28,915 nt of DNA from a virus (IMGVR_UViG_3300042288_001345:1-28915); one strand, 5' to 3'; numbered from the stretch's first letter, positions 14,486 through 21,142 are shown. The notes: generated from the letters alone by a model not told the origin. A program made the numbers and translations.

Positions 14486-15853
14486 TTACTTCTGTCTTTC
14501 GTTCTGGTTGTTGCTGTAAGCCTTCTCGGTCACATTTTTGAAAAGCGTGTGCTGGCCGATGAAGTTCATTTTTATCTCGGGCGTCGGGCCGTTTCTTTGT
14601 TTTGCAAGGATGAGCAAAGTGTTGTGATCCATCGGCTCATCGTCGGCGTCGGATTTTTTCTTGTTTTTGTCCAGGCGGTGGATGAGGAGGACAGTATCAG
14701 CGTCTTGCTCGATGCTGCCGGATTCGCGGAGGTTGGAGAGCTTCGGCTTCGAGCCCTCGTCGGCGTCGCGGTTGAGCTGCGCCAGGGCGATGATGGGGAT
14801 GTTGAGTTCCTTGGCCGTGGTCTTGAGCGCCTTGGAAATCTCGCTCACTTCCAGCGCCCGGCTCTCACCCGCCCGCTTGGAGGATCCGTGCATGAATTGC
14901 AGGTAATCGACGACGATGAGGCCGAGGCCGTGCTTGGATTTTTCCCGTCGCGCCCGGCTGCGGAATTGCGCCACGGTGAGCCCCGGCGTGTCGTCCAGGT
15001 AAAGCTTGCTCTGCACCAACCGCGTTGCCGCGCCGGAGACATTCCCCATGGCTCGCCCGTCAAAAAACCCGTCGCGTGTGCGCTGGAGGTCCAGACCGGC
15101 TTCGGAGCAAATGGCGCGGGTCATCAGCTCGACGCTGGGCATTTCGACCGAAAAAACCAGTGTCGGCACGGCCTTCTGCATGGAAGCGTGCAGGGCTATC
15201 TGCATGCCAAGGGCTGATTTGCCGCACGCAGGGCGAGCGGCGATGACGATTAACTGCCCGCCGAGGAACCCGCCGGTCGAACGGTCCAGATCGTGGATGC
15301 CGCTTTCGAGCCCCACGGTTTCACCCCGGCTGTGATACACCTTCTCGATATGCTCCACAGCGGCCAGCACGGCGTTTTTGCAGTGCGAGACAGGGTTTTC
15401 CCTTGTCGAGTGGTCGCGGAGGGCATACAGGGTTTGCTCGCAACGCTCTTGGGCATCCTCCGTGGTGAGCGCATAGTCGTTTGCCGCCTCGGCCATGGCG
15501 AGGGCCGCTTGGCGCATGGCACGGCGTTTCCACACATCCAGCACCTCGGCAGCGTAGTGCCGCCAATTCATCGTGATGGCGACTTCCTGCACCAGCTCAG
15601 TCACACCGGCATAGCCGCCACACTCCTCAAGCTGGCCCGCCTTCTCCAGCTCAGTCGTCACCAGGATAAGGTCCACCGGCCGGGCAGCCTGCCGCATGGC
15701 GGCGACGATACCCATGATCGTCTGGTGCGCGGGCAACACAAACTGCTCGGGAGACAACGCCTCCAGCACGCTATCCGCCGTGCGGCCATCGGTGATCGCT
15801 GCGCCGACCACGGCTTTTTCGGCGATTTGATTTTCGGGAAGGATGCTTTTCAT
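14486..15853 (-). CDS. dnaB: Replicative DNA helicase (DnaB family)
   Basis: A 455-aa hexameric helicase that unwinds the phage fork. The N-terminal domain has PENQIAEKAVVGAAITDGR and FVLPAHQTIMGIVAAM, typical of DnaB-N. The RecA-like C-terminal domain has IVIAARPACGKSALGMQIA (Walker A about residues 206-214), VFSVEMPSVELMTRAI, LIVVDYLQFM (Walker B about 311-318), ALAQLNRDAD and NLRESGSIEQDADTVLLI (arginine-finger region). The start at 15853 is preferred because it overlaps the stop of the upstream gene (ATGA) and matches the usual DnaB opening; a longer in-frame version to 15937 has an unlikely N-terminus. Confidence 0.95.
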   Translation of the reverse strand: MKSILPENQIAEKAVVGAAITDGRTADSVLEALSPEQFVLPAHQTIMGIVAAMRQAARPVDLILVTTELEKAGQLEECGGYAGVTELVQEVAITMNWRHYAAEVLDVWKRRAMRQAALAMAEAANDYALTTEDAQERCEQTLYALRDHSTRENPVSHCKNAVLAAVEHIEKVYHSRGETVGLESGIHDLDRSTGGFLGGQLIVIAARPACGKSALGMQIALHASMQKAVPTLVFSVEMPSVELMTRAICSEAGLDLQRTRDGFFDGRAMGNVSGAATRLVQSKLYLDDTPGLTVAQFRSRARREKSKHGLGLIVVDYLQFMHGSSKRAGESRALEVSEISKALKTTAKELNIPIIALAQLNRDADEGSKPKLSNLRESGSIEQDADTVLLIHRLDKNKKKSDADDEPMDHNTLLILAKQRNGPTPEIKMNFIGQHTLFKNVTEKAYSNNQNERQK

Positions 15854-16179
15854 TTTCTTGGCAAACGGGAAGCGGCCATGGCTGTGGCCTTGCGGAGCGA
15901 GGATCCAAAGCCCAGAAGGTGGAAGACCTTGCAGCACACACTTGGGTTTTGCTCATAGCCGAGTAAGCGGAATTGCTCCGCCCCGTCCGCGCTCACCACC
16001 GGCGAGCCATCCGGATGCGTCATCGGCGTGTAGATGGGGTCATCCATAGGGCGGCTCTCGTAAGTGCCGACCTGCCAGCGGAGAAAGTCATTCACAGCCT
16101 CCTCGTTATGTCGTGTCACGACGCACAGGAGCCCCAATTCGGTGGCTCTCGTTTCAAATGTTTCGATCATATTTATCAT
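15850..16179 (-). CDS. Hypothetical protein, about 109 aa
   Basis: Starts near MINMIETFETRATELGLLCV; the C-terminal part has YEQNPSVCCKVFHLLGFGSS and ends ATAMAASRLPRK. The exact start is open: a GTG at 16227 is possible but would overlap the upstream gene by 30 bases, and no clear ribosome site supports any option. It is coupled to the helicase by an ATGA overlap. Its place between initiator and helicase suggests a helicase loader or regulator, but no loader motif is visible. Confidence 0.55.
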   Translation of the reverse strand: MINMIETFETRATELGLLCVVTRHNEEAVNDFLRWQVGTYESRPMDDPIYTPMTHPDGSPVVSADGAEQFRLLGYEQNPSVCCKVFHLLGFGSSLRKATAMAASRLPRK

Positions 16180-16195
16180 GTTGGTGTTTTTGTTT

Positions 16196-17113
16196 TTATG
16201 CTGCGGCGAGTTCGCGTTGTTTTTCACGAACCCAAAATTTCATGCTGTCGGGAAGTTGCGCCCAGGTGGTGAGGTTCACTTCGGGAAATTCTGTCTCGAT
16301 AAGATCACGCCATCCATCGGGTTCCGTGGATACAGGAGCCGTCGCGCTCACGCTTGCCCCGCTGCGTGCTGCCCAATCCCTCGCCCGGCTCACTTCGGTG
16401 AGAATGTTATTCAAAAGCGTAGCTAAGTCCTTGCGGCGAAACTGCGCCGCCGCGCCTTCTTTTTGCCGATAAGCCCATTCGAGAAACCGCCAATCCTCTT
16501 CGCTCACGGCCGCCGCCGCTTTTTTATTTTTTTCCCAAGCACGGCTCGAGGAGGCATCAAGAGGAGTCGATTCTCGAAGGTTGAAGAGGTTTCGGAATCG
16601 GGTCAGGGCAGGATGCGTCGTTTCTGGCTTTGAAGTCTCAGTTTCGAGTAAAAGAGTTTCTCCTTCTCCTTCTATTTCTCCTTCTCTTTCTCTTGTAGCT
16701 TCCAAGGAGCTACCAAGCTCCTTCGGAGAGGAAGGTAAGGAGCCTTCAATTTCTGGATATTCTTGAAGGATGAGTGCCTGAATTTCCTCCGGAGCATCAG
16801 CAATCTGCTTGCGCAGACTCTTGGACATATGAGAACGCGCAAGTGATTGTCCGTGACCGAATTGCTTGCGAATATAATTCCGGCACCAGACGCCCCTTGG
16901 AGTTAAGACAAAGCTCCTTGGCAATTTTTCACAAGCTCCTTCAAGGTGCTTAAAAGGTGCTTCCATGTCCCTTGCAAGTTTGCGAGGAGTAGCTTCGATC
17001 CAGCCAAGCAGGTTGCATTTTGTCAGCACCCAAAAGATGCAGAGTTTTTCCGCATCCAAGAGCTCCATGAAATCTGGATCATCCCAAATGGCGGATGTTA
17101 TTTTTGTAGTCAT
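16196..17113 (-). CDS. Phage replication initiator/organiser-like protein
   Basis: A 305-aa protein starting MTTKITSAIWDDPDFMELLD. Residues 10-110 (EKLCIFWVLTKCNLLGWIEA, GVWCRNYIRKQFGHGQSLAR) look like the winged-helix N-terminus of phage replisome organisers, including the characteristic 'IWDDPDF' start. A polar, acidic linker (EREGEIEGEGETLL) follows, then a C-terminal helical part (WEKNKKAAAAVSEEDWRFLEW, DLATLLNNILTEVSRARDWA) that could contact the helicase. Its DNA contains iteron-like repeats, as the lambda O gene does. The start at 17113 overlaps the upstream stop (ATGA) and has GGAAAG before it. Confidence 0.7.
   Translation of the reverse strand: MTTKITSAIWDDPDFMELLDAEKLCIFWVLTKCNLLGWIEATPRKLARDMEAPFKHLEGACEKLPRSFVLTPRGVWCRNYIRKQFGHGQSLARSHMSKSLRKQIADAPEEIQALILQEYPEIEGSLPSSPKELGSSLEATREREGEIEGEGETLLLETETSKPETTHPALTRFRNLFNLRESTPLDASSSRAWEKNKKAAAAVSEEDWRFLEWAYRQKEGAAAQFRRKDLATLLNNILTEVSRARDWAARSGASVSATAPVSTEPDGWRDLIETEFPEVNLTTWAQLPDSMKFWVREKQRELAAA
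16704..16723. repeat. 8-bp perfect inverted repeat in the initiator gene
   Basis: AAGGAGCT (16704-16711) and AGCTCCTT (16716-16723) flank ACCA. The right arm, extended by one base on its left, is a copy of the AAGCTCCTT unit found at 16911 and 16933, so this is probably a head-to-head pair of the same sites. Confidence 0.7.
16911..16962. repeat. Iteron-like AAG[CG]T[CG]CTT repeats, candidate origin
   Basis: Four 9-bp units: AAGCTCCTT at 16911 and 16933, AAGGTGCTT at 16943 and 16954. Start-to-start spacings are 22, 10 and 11 bases, near whole helical turns and not multiples of three, so they are not simply protein repeats. An AT-rich stretch (CAATTTTTCAC) lies between the first two. Resembles initiator binding sites inside a replication gene. 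Confidence 0.55.
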
Positions 17114-17316
17114 TGATTTTTTTTCTTTCCAAATTGCATCCGATTTTCTCCCCAAGCGCCCCGCGTCCGGACCCCTCGACTTTCCAGCATGCGGTCGCAG
17201 GCAGCCGAGAACGCCCGGCTGTCGCGCACCGTCATCCACCCCACCCGTGCATCGTCCGGCCCGAGCGAGGGCACGCTCCGGTGTTGGCTGGACTTCTCGT
17301 AACCCTCCAGGCTCAC
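17110..17316 (-). CDS. Hypothetical protein with GTG start, 68 aa
   Basis: Starts at GTG (VSLEGYEKSSQHRSVPSLGP) and ends GENRMQFGKKKNQ. The GTG overlaps the exonuclease stop (GTGA) and AGGAGG stands eight bases before it, which fixes the start; the stop overlaps the initiator ATG (ATGA). The protein is basic, with a helical centre (VRDSRAFSAACDRMLESRG). It may assist replication, but no family is recognised. Confidence 0.65.
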   Translation of the reverse strand: MSLEGYEKSSQHRSVPSLGPDDARVGWMTVRDSRAFSAACDRMLESRGVRTRGAWGENRMQFGKKKNQ

Positions 17317-17897
17317 GCCACGGCCTCCTGTGTGCGCGGAGACATCTCGACAAGCCTCCGCAGGCGGTGGAAGCACGCCAACGTCATCAGCGCATCCTCG
17401 AGCGCATTGTGCGTCTTGCCAGATCGGGAGAAGCCCAGCGCCGCCGCAATGTGGTCCAGATTCAGCCGAGGCTGCCCATCTTTACCCACCGGCAGGGCAA
17501 GAGCGTCCGCCTCGTAGGCGAGCCACGCCGCTGCTTGCAGGTCCACCATCTTGCCCATAGGCCAAGTCAGAAAGTTGCGAGCAAACGCCGCCCGCAGAAA
17601 GTCACGGTCGAAGGCGACATTGCAGCCAGCCATCACCGAGAACCGACGCGTGCCCAGCCACAAGGCGAGATCCTGCATCACATCCAGTTCCGGCCGCCCG
17701 TTTTTTTCCAGAAAATCCAGCGTAAAGCCATTCTTCGCCAGCGCCTCCGGCTCGCAAAGCCACTCCGGATTCGGCTTGATAATCGCAGTAAAAGCCTCGT
17801 TATCCAAAGAATCCACCGCCGCCACGCTCAAAAGCGCATTCTTCGAGGGGTCAAAGCCCCCCGTTTCCACATCAATGACAATCAATCGCGTCTTCAT
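17313..17897 (-). CDS. DnaQ-like 3'-5' exonuclease (DEDDh)
   Basis: A 194-aa protein. Exo I motif IVIDVETGGFDP gives Asp9 and Glu11; Exo II motif MAGCNVAFDRDFLRAAF gives Asp97/Asp99; Exo III motif KTHNALEDALMTL gives His163 and Asp168. Two metal ions bound by these acids would cut DNA or RNA from the 3' end. LNLDHIAAALGFSRSG between them matches the usual position. No polymerase is encoded nearby, so it may proofread for the host polymerase, trim recombination ends or degrade host nucleic acid. It is the middle gene of a stop-start coupled run. Confidence 0.9.
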   Translation of the reverse strand: MKTRLIVIDVETGGFDPSKNALLSVAAVDSLDNEAFTAIIKPNPEWLCEPEALAKNGFTLDFLEKNGRPELDVMQDLALWLGTRRFSVMAGCNVAFDRDFLRAAFARNFLTWPMGKMVDLQAAAWLAYEADALALPVGKDGQPRLNLDHIAAALGFSRSGKTHNALEDALMTLACFHRLRRLVEMSPRTQEAVA

Positions 17898-17989
17898 TTT
17901 TTCAAGGCTGTTTTTTTTTGCTCAAGAAAACGGCGATAAAGCGCAACGCTCACAGCCGCAGACTGAAACAGGGTTGTTGTTTTTTTCAT
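17894..17989 (-). CDS. 31-aa leader-like peptide gene
   Basis: MKKTTTLFQSAAVSVALYRR then FLEQKKTALKK. Both its start and its stop are ATGA overlaps with the neighbouring genes, so the whole interval between the 95-aa gene and the exonuclease gene is translated. The central hydrophobic stretch (TLFQSAAVSVALY) with basic ends could let it insert in a membrane. It may equally serve only to keep ribosomes moving to the exonuclease gene. Confidence 0.6.
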   Translation of the reverse strand: MKKTTTLFQSAAVSVALYRRFLEQKKTALKK

Positions 17990-18273
17990 AAAGTGCCAAT
18001 AGCAGGGGAGAATCGTTGTTTGAGTGGAGACCAAATGTCCCGCTCATCAGGCATTGCCGGGATCATCTCGCCAGGGCGGTAGAACCGGCTGTCCTTCACA
18101 CGCATCAGCGCCACGCGCATCGTGCCCGCCTCGCCCGTAGGAATCTGCACTTGCAACAGGTAGCGGTTCGGAGTCGGGCGATACACCTTCACCTTCACAG
18201 GCTCCGGCGTCACCGCCTCCGGAGTCACAGCAGCGGCCACCGCCGCGTTTTTTTTATTTTTTGAGTCAGCCAT
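17986..18273 (-). CDS. Hypothetical protein, 95 aa
   Basis: Starts MADSKNKKNAAVAAAVTPEA, a flexible Ala/Pro/Val-rich section to about residue 28, then a compact basic domain (VKVKVYRPTPNRYLLQVQIP, MRVALMRVKDSRFYRPGEMI) ending RFSPAIGTL. The stop overlaps the 31-aa gene. The composition suggests a small RNA- or DNA-binding beta barrel with a flexible N-terminal arm; function unknown. Confidence 0.6.
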   Translation of the reverse strand: MADSKNKKNAAVAAAVTPEAVTPEPVKVKVYRPTPNRYLLQVQIPTGEAGTMRVALMRVKDSRFYRPGEMIPAMPDERDIWSPLKQRFSPAIGTL

Positions 18274-18276
18274 AGG

Positions 18277-19134
18277 TTAGTTAGTTGAAAGCTCCTCAGC
18301 GGCCTCCTGCGACGAAGAGGCCCCTTTGCATAAAATTTTCTGCTCATCCAAATCAGTGGGTGTCATAGGGGGGGTGTCCAAAAATCCAGACCCCCTCCCC
18401 CCCTCCTGATCGACCGGCCGGGCGTCGGCCTCGACCGGCTCGACGGCCTGACCTTCGGCCATGTGGCCCCTCAAAGTGGCCCCTGCATCGGCGGTCAGTA
18501 GGTCAATGGCCCCTGAAACAGTTGATCCTATATCAATGCAGCCCTCAGCGCCCACCGATCCGGCACCCGGCAACGCCGCCGGAGCCTGCCCCTTTTGTCC
18601 CGACCCGCTCCCGATTGGACCGGTTACCGGCATGACCTCAGCCTCGAGCACCGGCAACGACGCCAGCATCTCAGAGAGTTTGTCCTGGTTGACCTCCACG
18701 CGCTCCACTCGGGCGGTGGCCTCGCCGCTCAGGAGTTGGAGTTTGTCCACCATCACGGCCGCCACGATGGCCGCGTCCTTGGCGTTGTTGATCGACGGAA
18801 CCAACTCAACGACCCGCTCGACCGACAGCCTCGCCGCAGTCCTCACATTGCGCAGCAACTCCTTTTTATGCTGCTCTATACAAATTCCTTCCCGCTCTTG
18901 GACAGCCGCCACCGTATTGCGGCTGACTCCCAGAGCCCGAGCCATTGCCGACATACTCAGCCCCTCAGCGCTCATGCGGCAGATCGCCCGGTAAACCTCC
19001 GGCCGGCGGGCAATCAATCGCTCACCGCTAAACTCTCCAGTGGCCTCGAGCTTCTCAGCCCCGATTTCCGCCTCCAAAAATAAAAAAGGGGCGGCAGATT
19101 CCAAGGCTTCGGCTTTCATCAAAGGGGATTCCAT
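18277..19134 (-). CDS. HTH DNA-binding protein, possible small terminase or regulator
   Basis: A 285-aa protein. Residues 44-85 (EVYRAICRMSAEGLSMSAMA, RALGVSRNTVAAVQEREG) form a homeodomain-like HTH with recognition helix SRNTVAAVQE. It is followed by a helical dimerisation-like part (VRTAARLSVERVVELVPSIN, AAIVAAVMVDKLQLLSGEA) and a long low-complexity Gly/Ala/acidic C-terminus. That order (HTH, helical oligomerisation domain, disordered tail) fits some small terminase subunits, but it lies far from the large subunit and next to replication genes, so a replication or lysogeny regulator is equally possible. The C-terminal coding region contains G7, C5 and C7 homopolymers and an imperfect copy of the integrase-arm repeat (18463-18483). 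Confidence 0.6.
   Translation of the reverse strand: MESPLMKAEALESAAPFLFLEAEIGAEKLEATGEFSGERLIARRPEVYRAICRMSAEGLSMSAMARALGVSRNTVAAVQEREGICIEQHKKELLRNVRTAARLSVERVVELVPSINNAKDAAIVAAVMVDKLQLLSGEATARVERVEVNQDKLSEMLASLPVLEAEVMPVTGPIGSGSGQKGQAPAALPGAGSVGAEGCIDIGSTVSGAIDLLTADAGATLRGHMAEGQAVEPVEADARPVDQEGGRGSGFLDTPPMTPTDLDEQKILCKGASSSQEAAEELSTN
18463..18483. repeat. Extra copy of the attP-flanking repeat
   Basis: Plus-strand GTGGCCCCTCAAAGTGGCCC plus one C matches the 22749-22768 repeat except for one inserted C; the 14-base core CTCAAAGTGGCCCC is identical. It lies inside the HTH gene, about 4.3 kb from attP. Confidence 0.7.
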
Positions 19135-19155
19135 AAAAAAACAAAACGGCGGCGG

Positions 19156-19371
19156 TCAGGCGGCGACGCCCGGCCGGGTCAATCGACGAGTCGGCGCAGG
19201 CCCGAGTCGGTGCGTCTCCAGGTAGTCCAAAATCGCCGACTCGGGAATCAGCAGCCGGTGCCCGAAACTCACATGGCCAATGCGACCCTCAGTTACAAAT
19301 TTGTGCACCGTGCCATGAGACACGCCGAGTTTTGCCGCCAGCTGCCGGCAGGAATAATGTTGCTCGATCAT
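19156..19371 (-). CDS. Excisionase-family HTH protein, 71 aa
   Basis: Starts MIEQHYSCRQLAAKLGVSHG. The sequence YSCRQLAAKLGVSHGTVHKF, then EGRIGHVSFGHRLLIPESAI and LDYLETHRLG, is the classical excisionase/HTH_17 pattern: helix-turn-helix, basic wing, closing helix. Such proteins bend DNA at attP to direct the integrase to excision, or act as repressors. GGAGG lies eight bases before the ATG, which also overlaps the stop of the 35-aa peptide gene. Placed early in the leftward operon, it is the best excisionase candidate. Confidence 0.75.
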   Translation of the reverse strand: MIEQHYSCRQLAAKLGVSHGTVHKFVTEGRIGHVSFGHRLLIPESAILDYLETHRLGPAPTRRLTRPGVAA

Positions 19372-19475
19372 TCCCCGATCCTCCAGGCGAGCAACGCCAG
19401 CGCAGCGGCCGGTCCGAGAGCGCACAACGCCTCCCAGGTCCAACCGATGAAATGAATCGCGTCAGGGGTGATCAT
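19368..19475 (-). CDS. 35-aa single-pass membrane peptide
   Basis: MITPDAIHFIGWTWEALCAL then GPAAALALLAWRIGE. Residues 8-32 are almost wholly hydrophobic and end in Arg, a clear transmembrane helix. Start and stop are both ATGA overlaps with the flanking genes, which supports translation. Possible roles: a small holin-like or exclusion peptide, or an inhibitor of a host membrane protein. Its position in the early operon argues against a standard late holin. Confidence 0.65.
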   Translation of the reverse strand: MITPDAIHFIGWTWEALCALGPAAALALLAWRIGE

Positions 19476-19618
19476 TTGTCCACCTCCACCAAATGCGGCC
19501 GCAGTCCGAAAATTTCAAAAAAACGCGCCCACGCATCCTCCCGGCTCGAGGCCCACACATAATCGCCAAACGGGCCGCGCAGCGGATCAGTTGCCCGGCA
19601 ATAAAAAAGGCGTCTCAT
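19472..19618 (-). CDS. Hypothetical protein, 48 aa
   Basis: MRRLFYCRATDPLRGPFGDY then VWASSREDAWARFFEIFGLR and PHLVEVDK. AGGAGG lies seven bases before the ATG and both ends are ATGA overlaps. It is aromatic-rich, with a compact strand-helix pattern (YCRA...VWASSREDAWARFF) like small domains that bind partner proteins. Function unknown. Confidence 0.65.
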   Translation of the reverse strand: MRRLFYCRATDPLRGPFGDYVWASSREDAWARFFEIFGLRPHLVEVDK

Positions 19619-19767
19619 AATTGACCCTCCTGAGCTTTGGCTTTTGCCACGGCCTTTACCAGCAACTGCCGCACGATGGCGGCCCGGCTCACCATCTGGC
19701 TTTTGGCCAGGGCGGTGATGATTTCGTCAACCTCTGCGGGAATTTTGGTTTGAACAATTTTTGTCAT
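19615..19767 (-). CDS. Ribbon-helix-helix repressor (leftward), 50 aa
   Basis: MTKIVQTKIPAEVDEIITAL then AKSQMVSRAAIVRQLLVKAV. The order strand (IVQTKIP), helix, turn (MVSRAA) and helix (IVRQLLVKAVAK) is the CopG/Arc ribbon-helix-helix fold, which binds operators as dimers of dimers. It is the first gene of the leftward operon and faces a second RHH gene across about 100 bases. The start at 19767 is the family-like one; an upstream ATG lies inside the regulatory spacer. Confidence 0.75.
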   Translation of the reverse strand: MTKIVQTKIPAEVDEIITALAKSQMVSRAAIVRQLLVKAVAKAKAQEGQL

Positions 19768-19870
19768 AACAAGTGGGGTGAAATACTCACTTCTCACCAT
19801 TTCCTGTCATGTTCTAATTAGAATCGCAACAAAAAAATTTATTTTAGTAAAATTTGATTTATATTCAGAC
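19768..19870. promoter_or_regulatory. Divergent regulatory region between two RHH genes
   Basis: About 100 AT-rich bases between divergent genes. It holds the perfect palindrome TTCTAATTAGAA (19812-19823) and ATTTTAGTAAAAT (19841-19853), the size of ribbon-helix-helix operators. A TATATT box lies just before the rightward start. Clear -35 boxes with standard spacing are not visible, so the promoters themselves are not placed. Confidence 0.6.
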
Positions 19871-20191
19871 ATGCCAAAAAGAAAAAAACCGCCAAATGGT
19901 CCCGGCAAAGGGATGGCAAATGTGAGCACAACGATTGATGATGAAACGAGCGCCGCAATAGACCGGCTCGCCGCAGCAGGCGGAGTTTCCCGCAGCCAGT
20001 GGGCTCGGCAGGCTCTTATGGAAATTGCCGCTGAGGCCACGATTTACGGCATCACTAAGAAAACAGAAGTAACAAAAAAATCGGGAAAAGCCACGCCCCA
20101 GGATACTGCCCCGAATGTCATCACACCATTAAGCAACTCAGGTATTGGATCCTCAACAGCGAATCGCCCGAACTCCCGCCAGGCTGGATAG
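19871..20191 (+). CDS. Ribbon-helix-helix regulator (rightward), 106 aa
   Basis: Starts MPKRKKPPNGPGKGMANVST, a basic arm, then VSTTIDDETSAAIDRLAAAG and GVSRSQWARQALMEIAAEAT: strand, helix, turn (GVSRSQ) and helix, the RHH fold. The C-terminal 45 residues are polar and disordered. Its divergent partner is also RHH, so the pair probably controls the lysis-lysogeny or early/late decision. The start at 19871 may be replaced by the internal Met15, directly before the strand. Confidence 0.75.
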   Translation: MPKRKKPPNGPGKGMANVSTTIDDETSAAIDRLAAAGGVSRSQWARQALMEIAAEATIYGITKKTEVTKKSGKATPQDTAPNVITPLSNSGIGSSTANRPNSRQAG

Positions 20192-20210
20192 CAGAAATCC
20201 ACGACCTCAC

Positions 20211-20335
20211 CAGCCACCAGCCACCAGCCACCAGCCACCAGCCACCAGCCACCAGCCACCAGCCACCAGCCACCAGCCACCAGCCACCAGCCACCAGCCA
20301 CCAGCCACCAGCCACCAGCCACCAGCCACCAGCCA
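20211..20335 (+). repeat. 7-bp tandem repeat (CAGCCAC), about 18 copies
   Basis: Seventeen exact copies of CAGCCAC, then CAGCCA fused to the ATG of the lipoprotein gene. The whole interval from the RHH stop to the lipoprotein start is this repeat plus about 20 bases; there is no ribosome site. Copy number in such repeats changes by slippage. Confidence 0.95.
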
Positions 20336-20748
20336 TGAAACCGCTCCTCGCCCTGCTCGCCCTCCTCCTTGCGGCCTGCGCCAGCCAGCAGCCCGAGACC
20401 TACGCCCCGCGAGCCCTACCAGTCGCGGCCCCCATGGAAATCCTCATCGAAACCAGCCCGCCCGGCGGCGTCGTCGATTGGAATGGCAATGTTCTGGGCG
20501 CTGCCCCCGTCACGCTAAAAATCCGGCCAGACCTCACCCCAAACAGCCGCCCACGCTGGCCCGACACCGGCGCAAACGCTCACATTTTCCGCGCCCGCTG
20601 GCCCAACGGAGCCCGCGCCGCCGAGATGTTCATGGACGACGAATTACCTCCCCAACACATCGCCATCATCTGCCCCGAGGCCCGCAATCCCCTCCTCGAA
20701 ATCATCGCCGCCGAAAATAAAAAGCTCACGCAAAAGAAAACACCGTGA
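20335..20748 (+). CDS. Lipoprotein with PEGA-like domain
   Basis: A 137-aa protein. MKPLLALLALLLAACASQQ is a lipoprotein signal with lipobox LAAC (Cys15). Residues 34-65 (MEILIETSPPGGVVDWNGNV, LGAAPVTLKI) match the PEGA motif (strand, SPPGG, G.V.G..P..L), a small surface-exposed beta domain. The C-terminal part has WPNGARAAEMFMDDELPPQH. Lipoproteins carried near a phage repressor often act in lysogenic conversion or superinfection exclusion; that role is inferred. The start codon touches an 18-copy tandem repeat and has no ribosome site, so expression may vary with repeat number. Confidence 0.75.
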   Translation: MKPLLALLALLLAACASQQPETYAPRALPVAAPMEILIETSPPGGVVDWNGNVLGAAPVTLKIRPDLTPNSRPRWPDTGANAHIFRARWPNGARAAEMFMDDELPPQHIAIICPEARNPLLEIIAAENKKLTQKKTP

Positions 20749-20947
20749 CCCGCAGAGCCCCATTTTATCAGCCTCCGCGAGTGTCAAGCATTTTTTGAGA
20801 AAATATTTTCAAAAAAAATAAAAATAATTCTTGCACTTATTTTGAATCTTTATAGATTCAATCCCCAGCGAGCCACAACAGGCCCGCCTCGATCCAGCGA
20901 AACTGGAAATACAAAAACCGCGCCGGACGAAATCCGGCACCAAAAAA
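20749..20947 (+). promoter_or_regulatory. AT-rich intergenic region with hairpins
   Basis: About 200 bases without a supported gene. AT-rich from 20795 to 20870, with the inverted repeat GAATCT-TTAT-AGATTC (about 20847-20862) and possible promoter-like boxes (TTCTTG, TATAGA) that I cannot confirm. It ends in the GC hairpin described separately. Confidence 0.45.
20922..20938 (+). promoter_or_regulatory. Start-proximal hairpin, copy 1
   Basis: GCCGGA (20922-20927), loop CGAAA, TCCGGC (20933-20938), ending nine bases before the ATG at 20948, where a ribosome site would normally lie. Copy 2 at 22308-22324 has the same stem and position relative to its start codon. Confidence 0.7.
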
Positions 20948-21142
20948 ATGATCCAAAAAATCGAAAAAATAGACGCCCGGCTCATTGCCGCAGCCCCCGA
21001 GTTGCTGGAACTCGTTTTGCAGGCCTACGATAGATTTACAAATAACGATTTCATGCCCCCAAACGAAAAATTAAGTTTGTGGTTGGAAAAAGCCGAAGCG
21101 CTCTTCATTCCCATCACCGCAGCCACAGGAGGCGCAAAATGA
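20948..21142 (+). CDS. Hypothetical protein, 64 aa
   Basis: Starts MIQKIEKIDARLIAAAPELL, continuing ELVLQAYDRFTNNDFMPPNE and a helix (KLSLWLEKAEALFIPITAAT). The phrase ARLIAAAPELLE is common at the start of small phage proteins. A hairpin replaces the ribosome site. The stop overlaps the RadC-like start (ATGA), so the two are coupled. Function unknown. Confidence 0.65.
   Translation: MIQKIEKIDARLIAAAPELLELVLQAYDRFTNNDFMPPNEKLSLWLEKAEALFIPITAATGGAK

Noticed and set aside
16658-16692. Polypyrimidine tract in the initiator gene as a triplex or promoter element
   Set aside because: It codes for the Glu/Gly-rich linker and shows no further structure; composition explains it.
20211-20335. Short repeats as a possible CRISPR array
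   Set aside because: Units are 7 bp and directly adjoining with no spacers; it is a simple tandem repeat.
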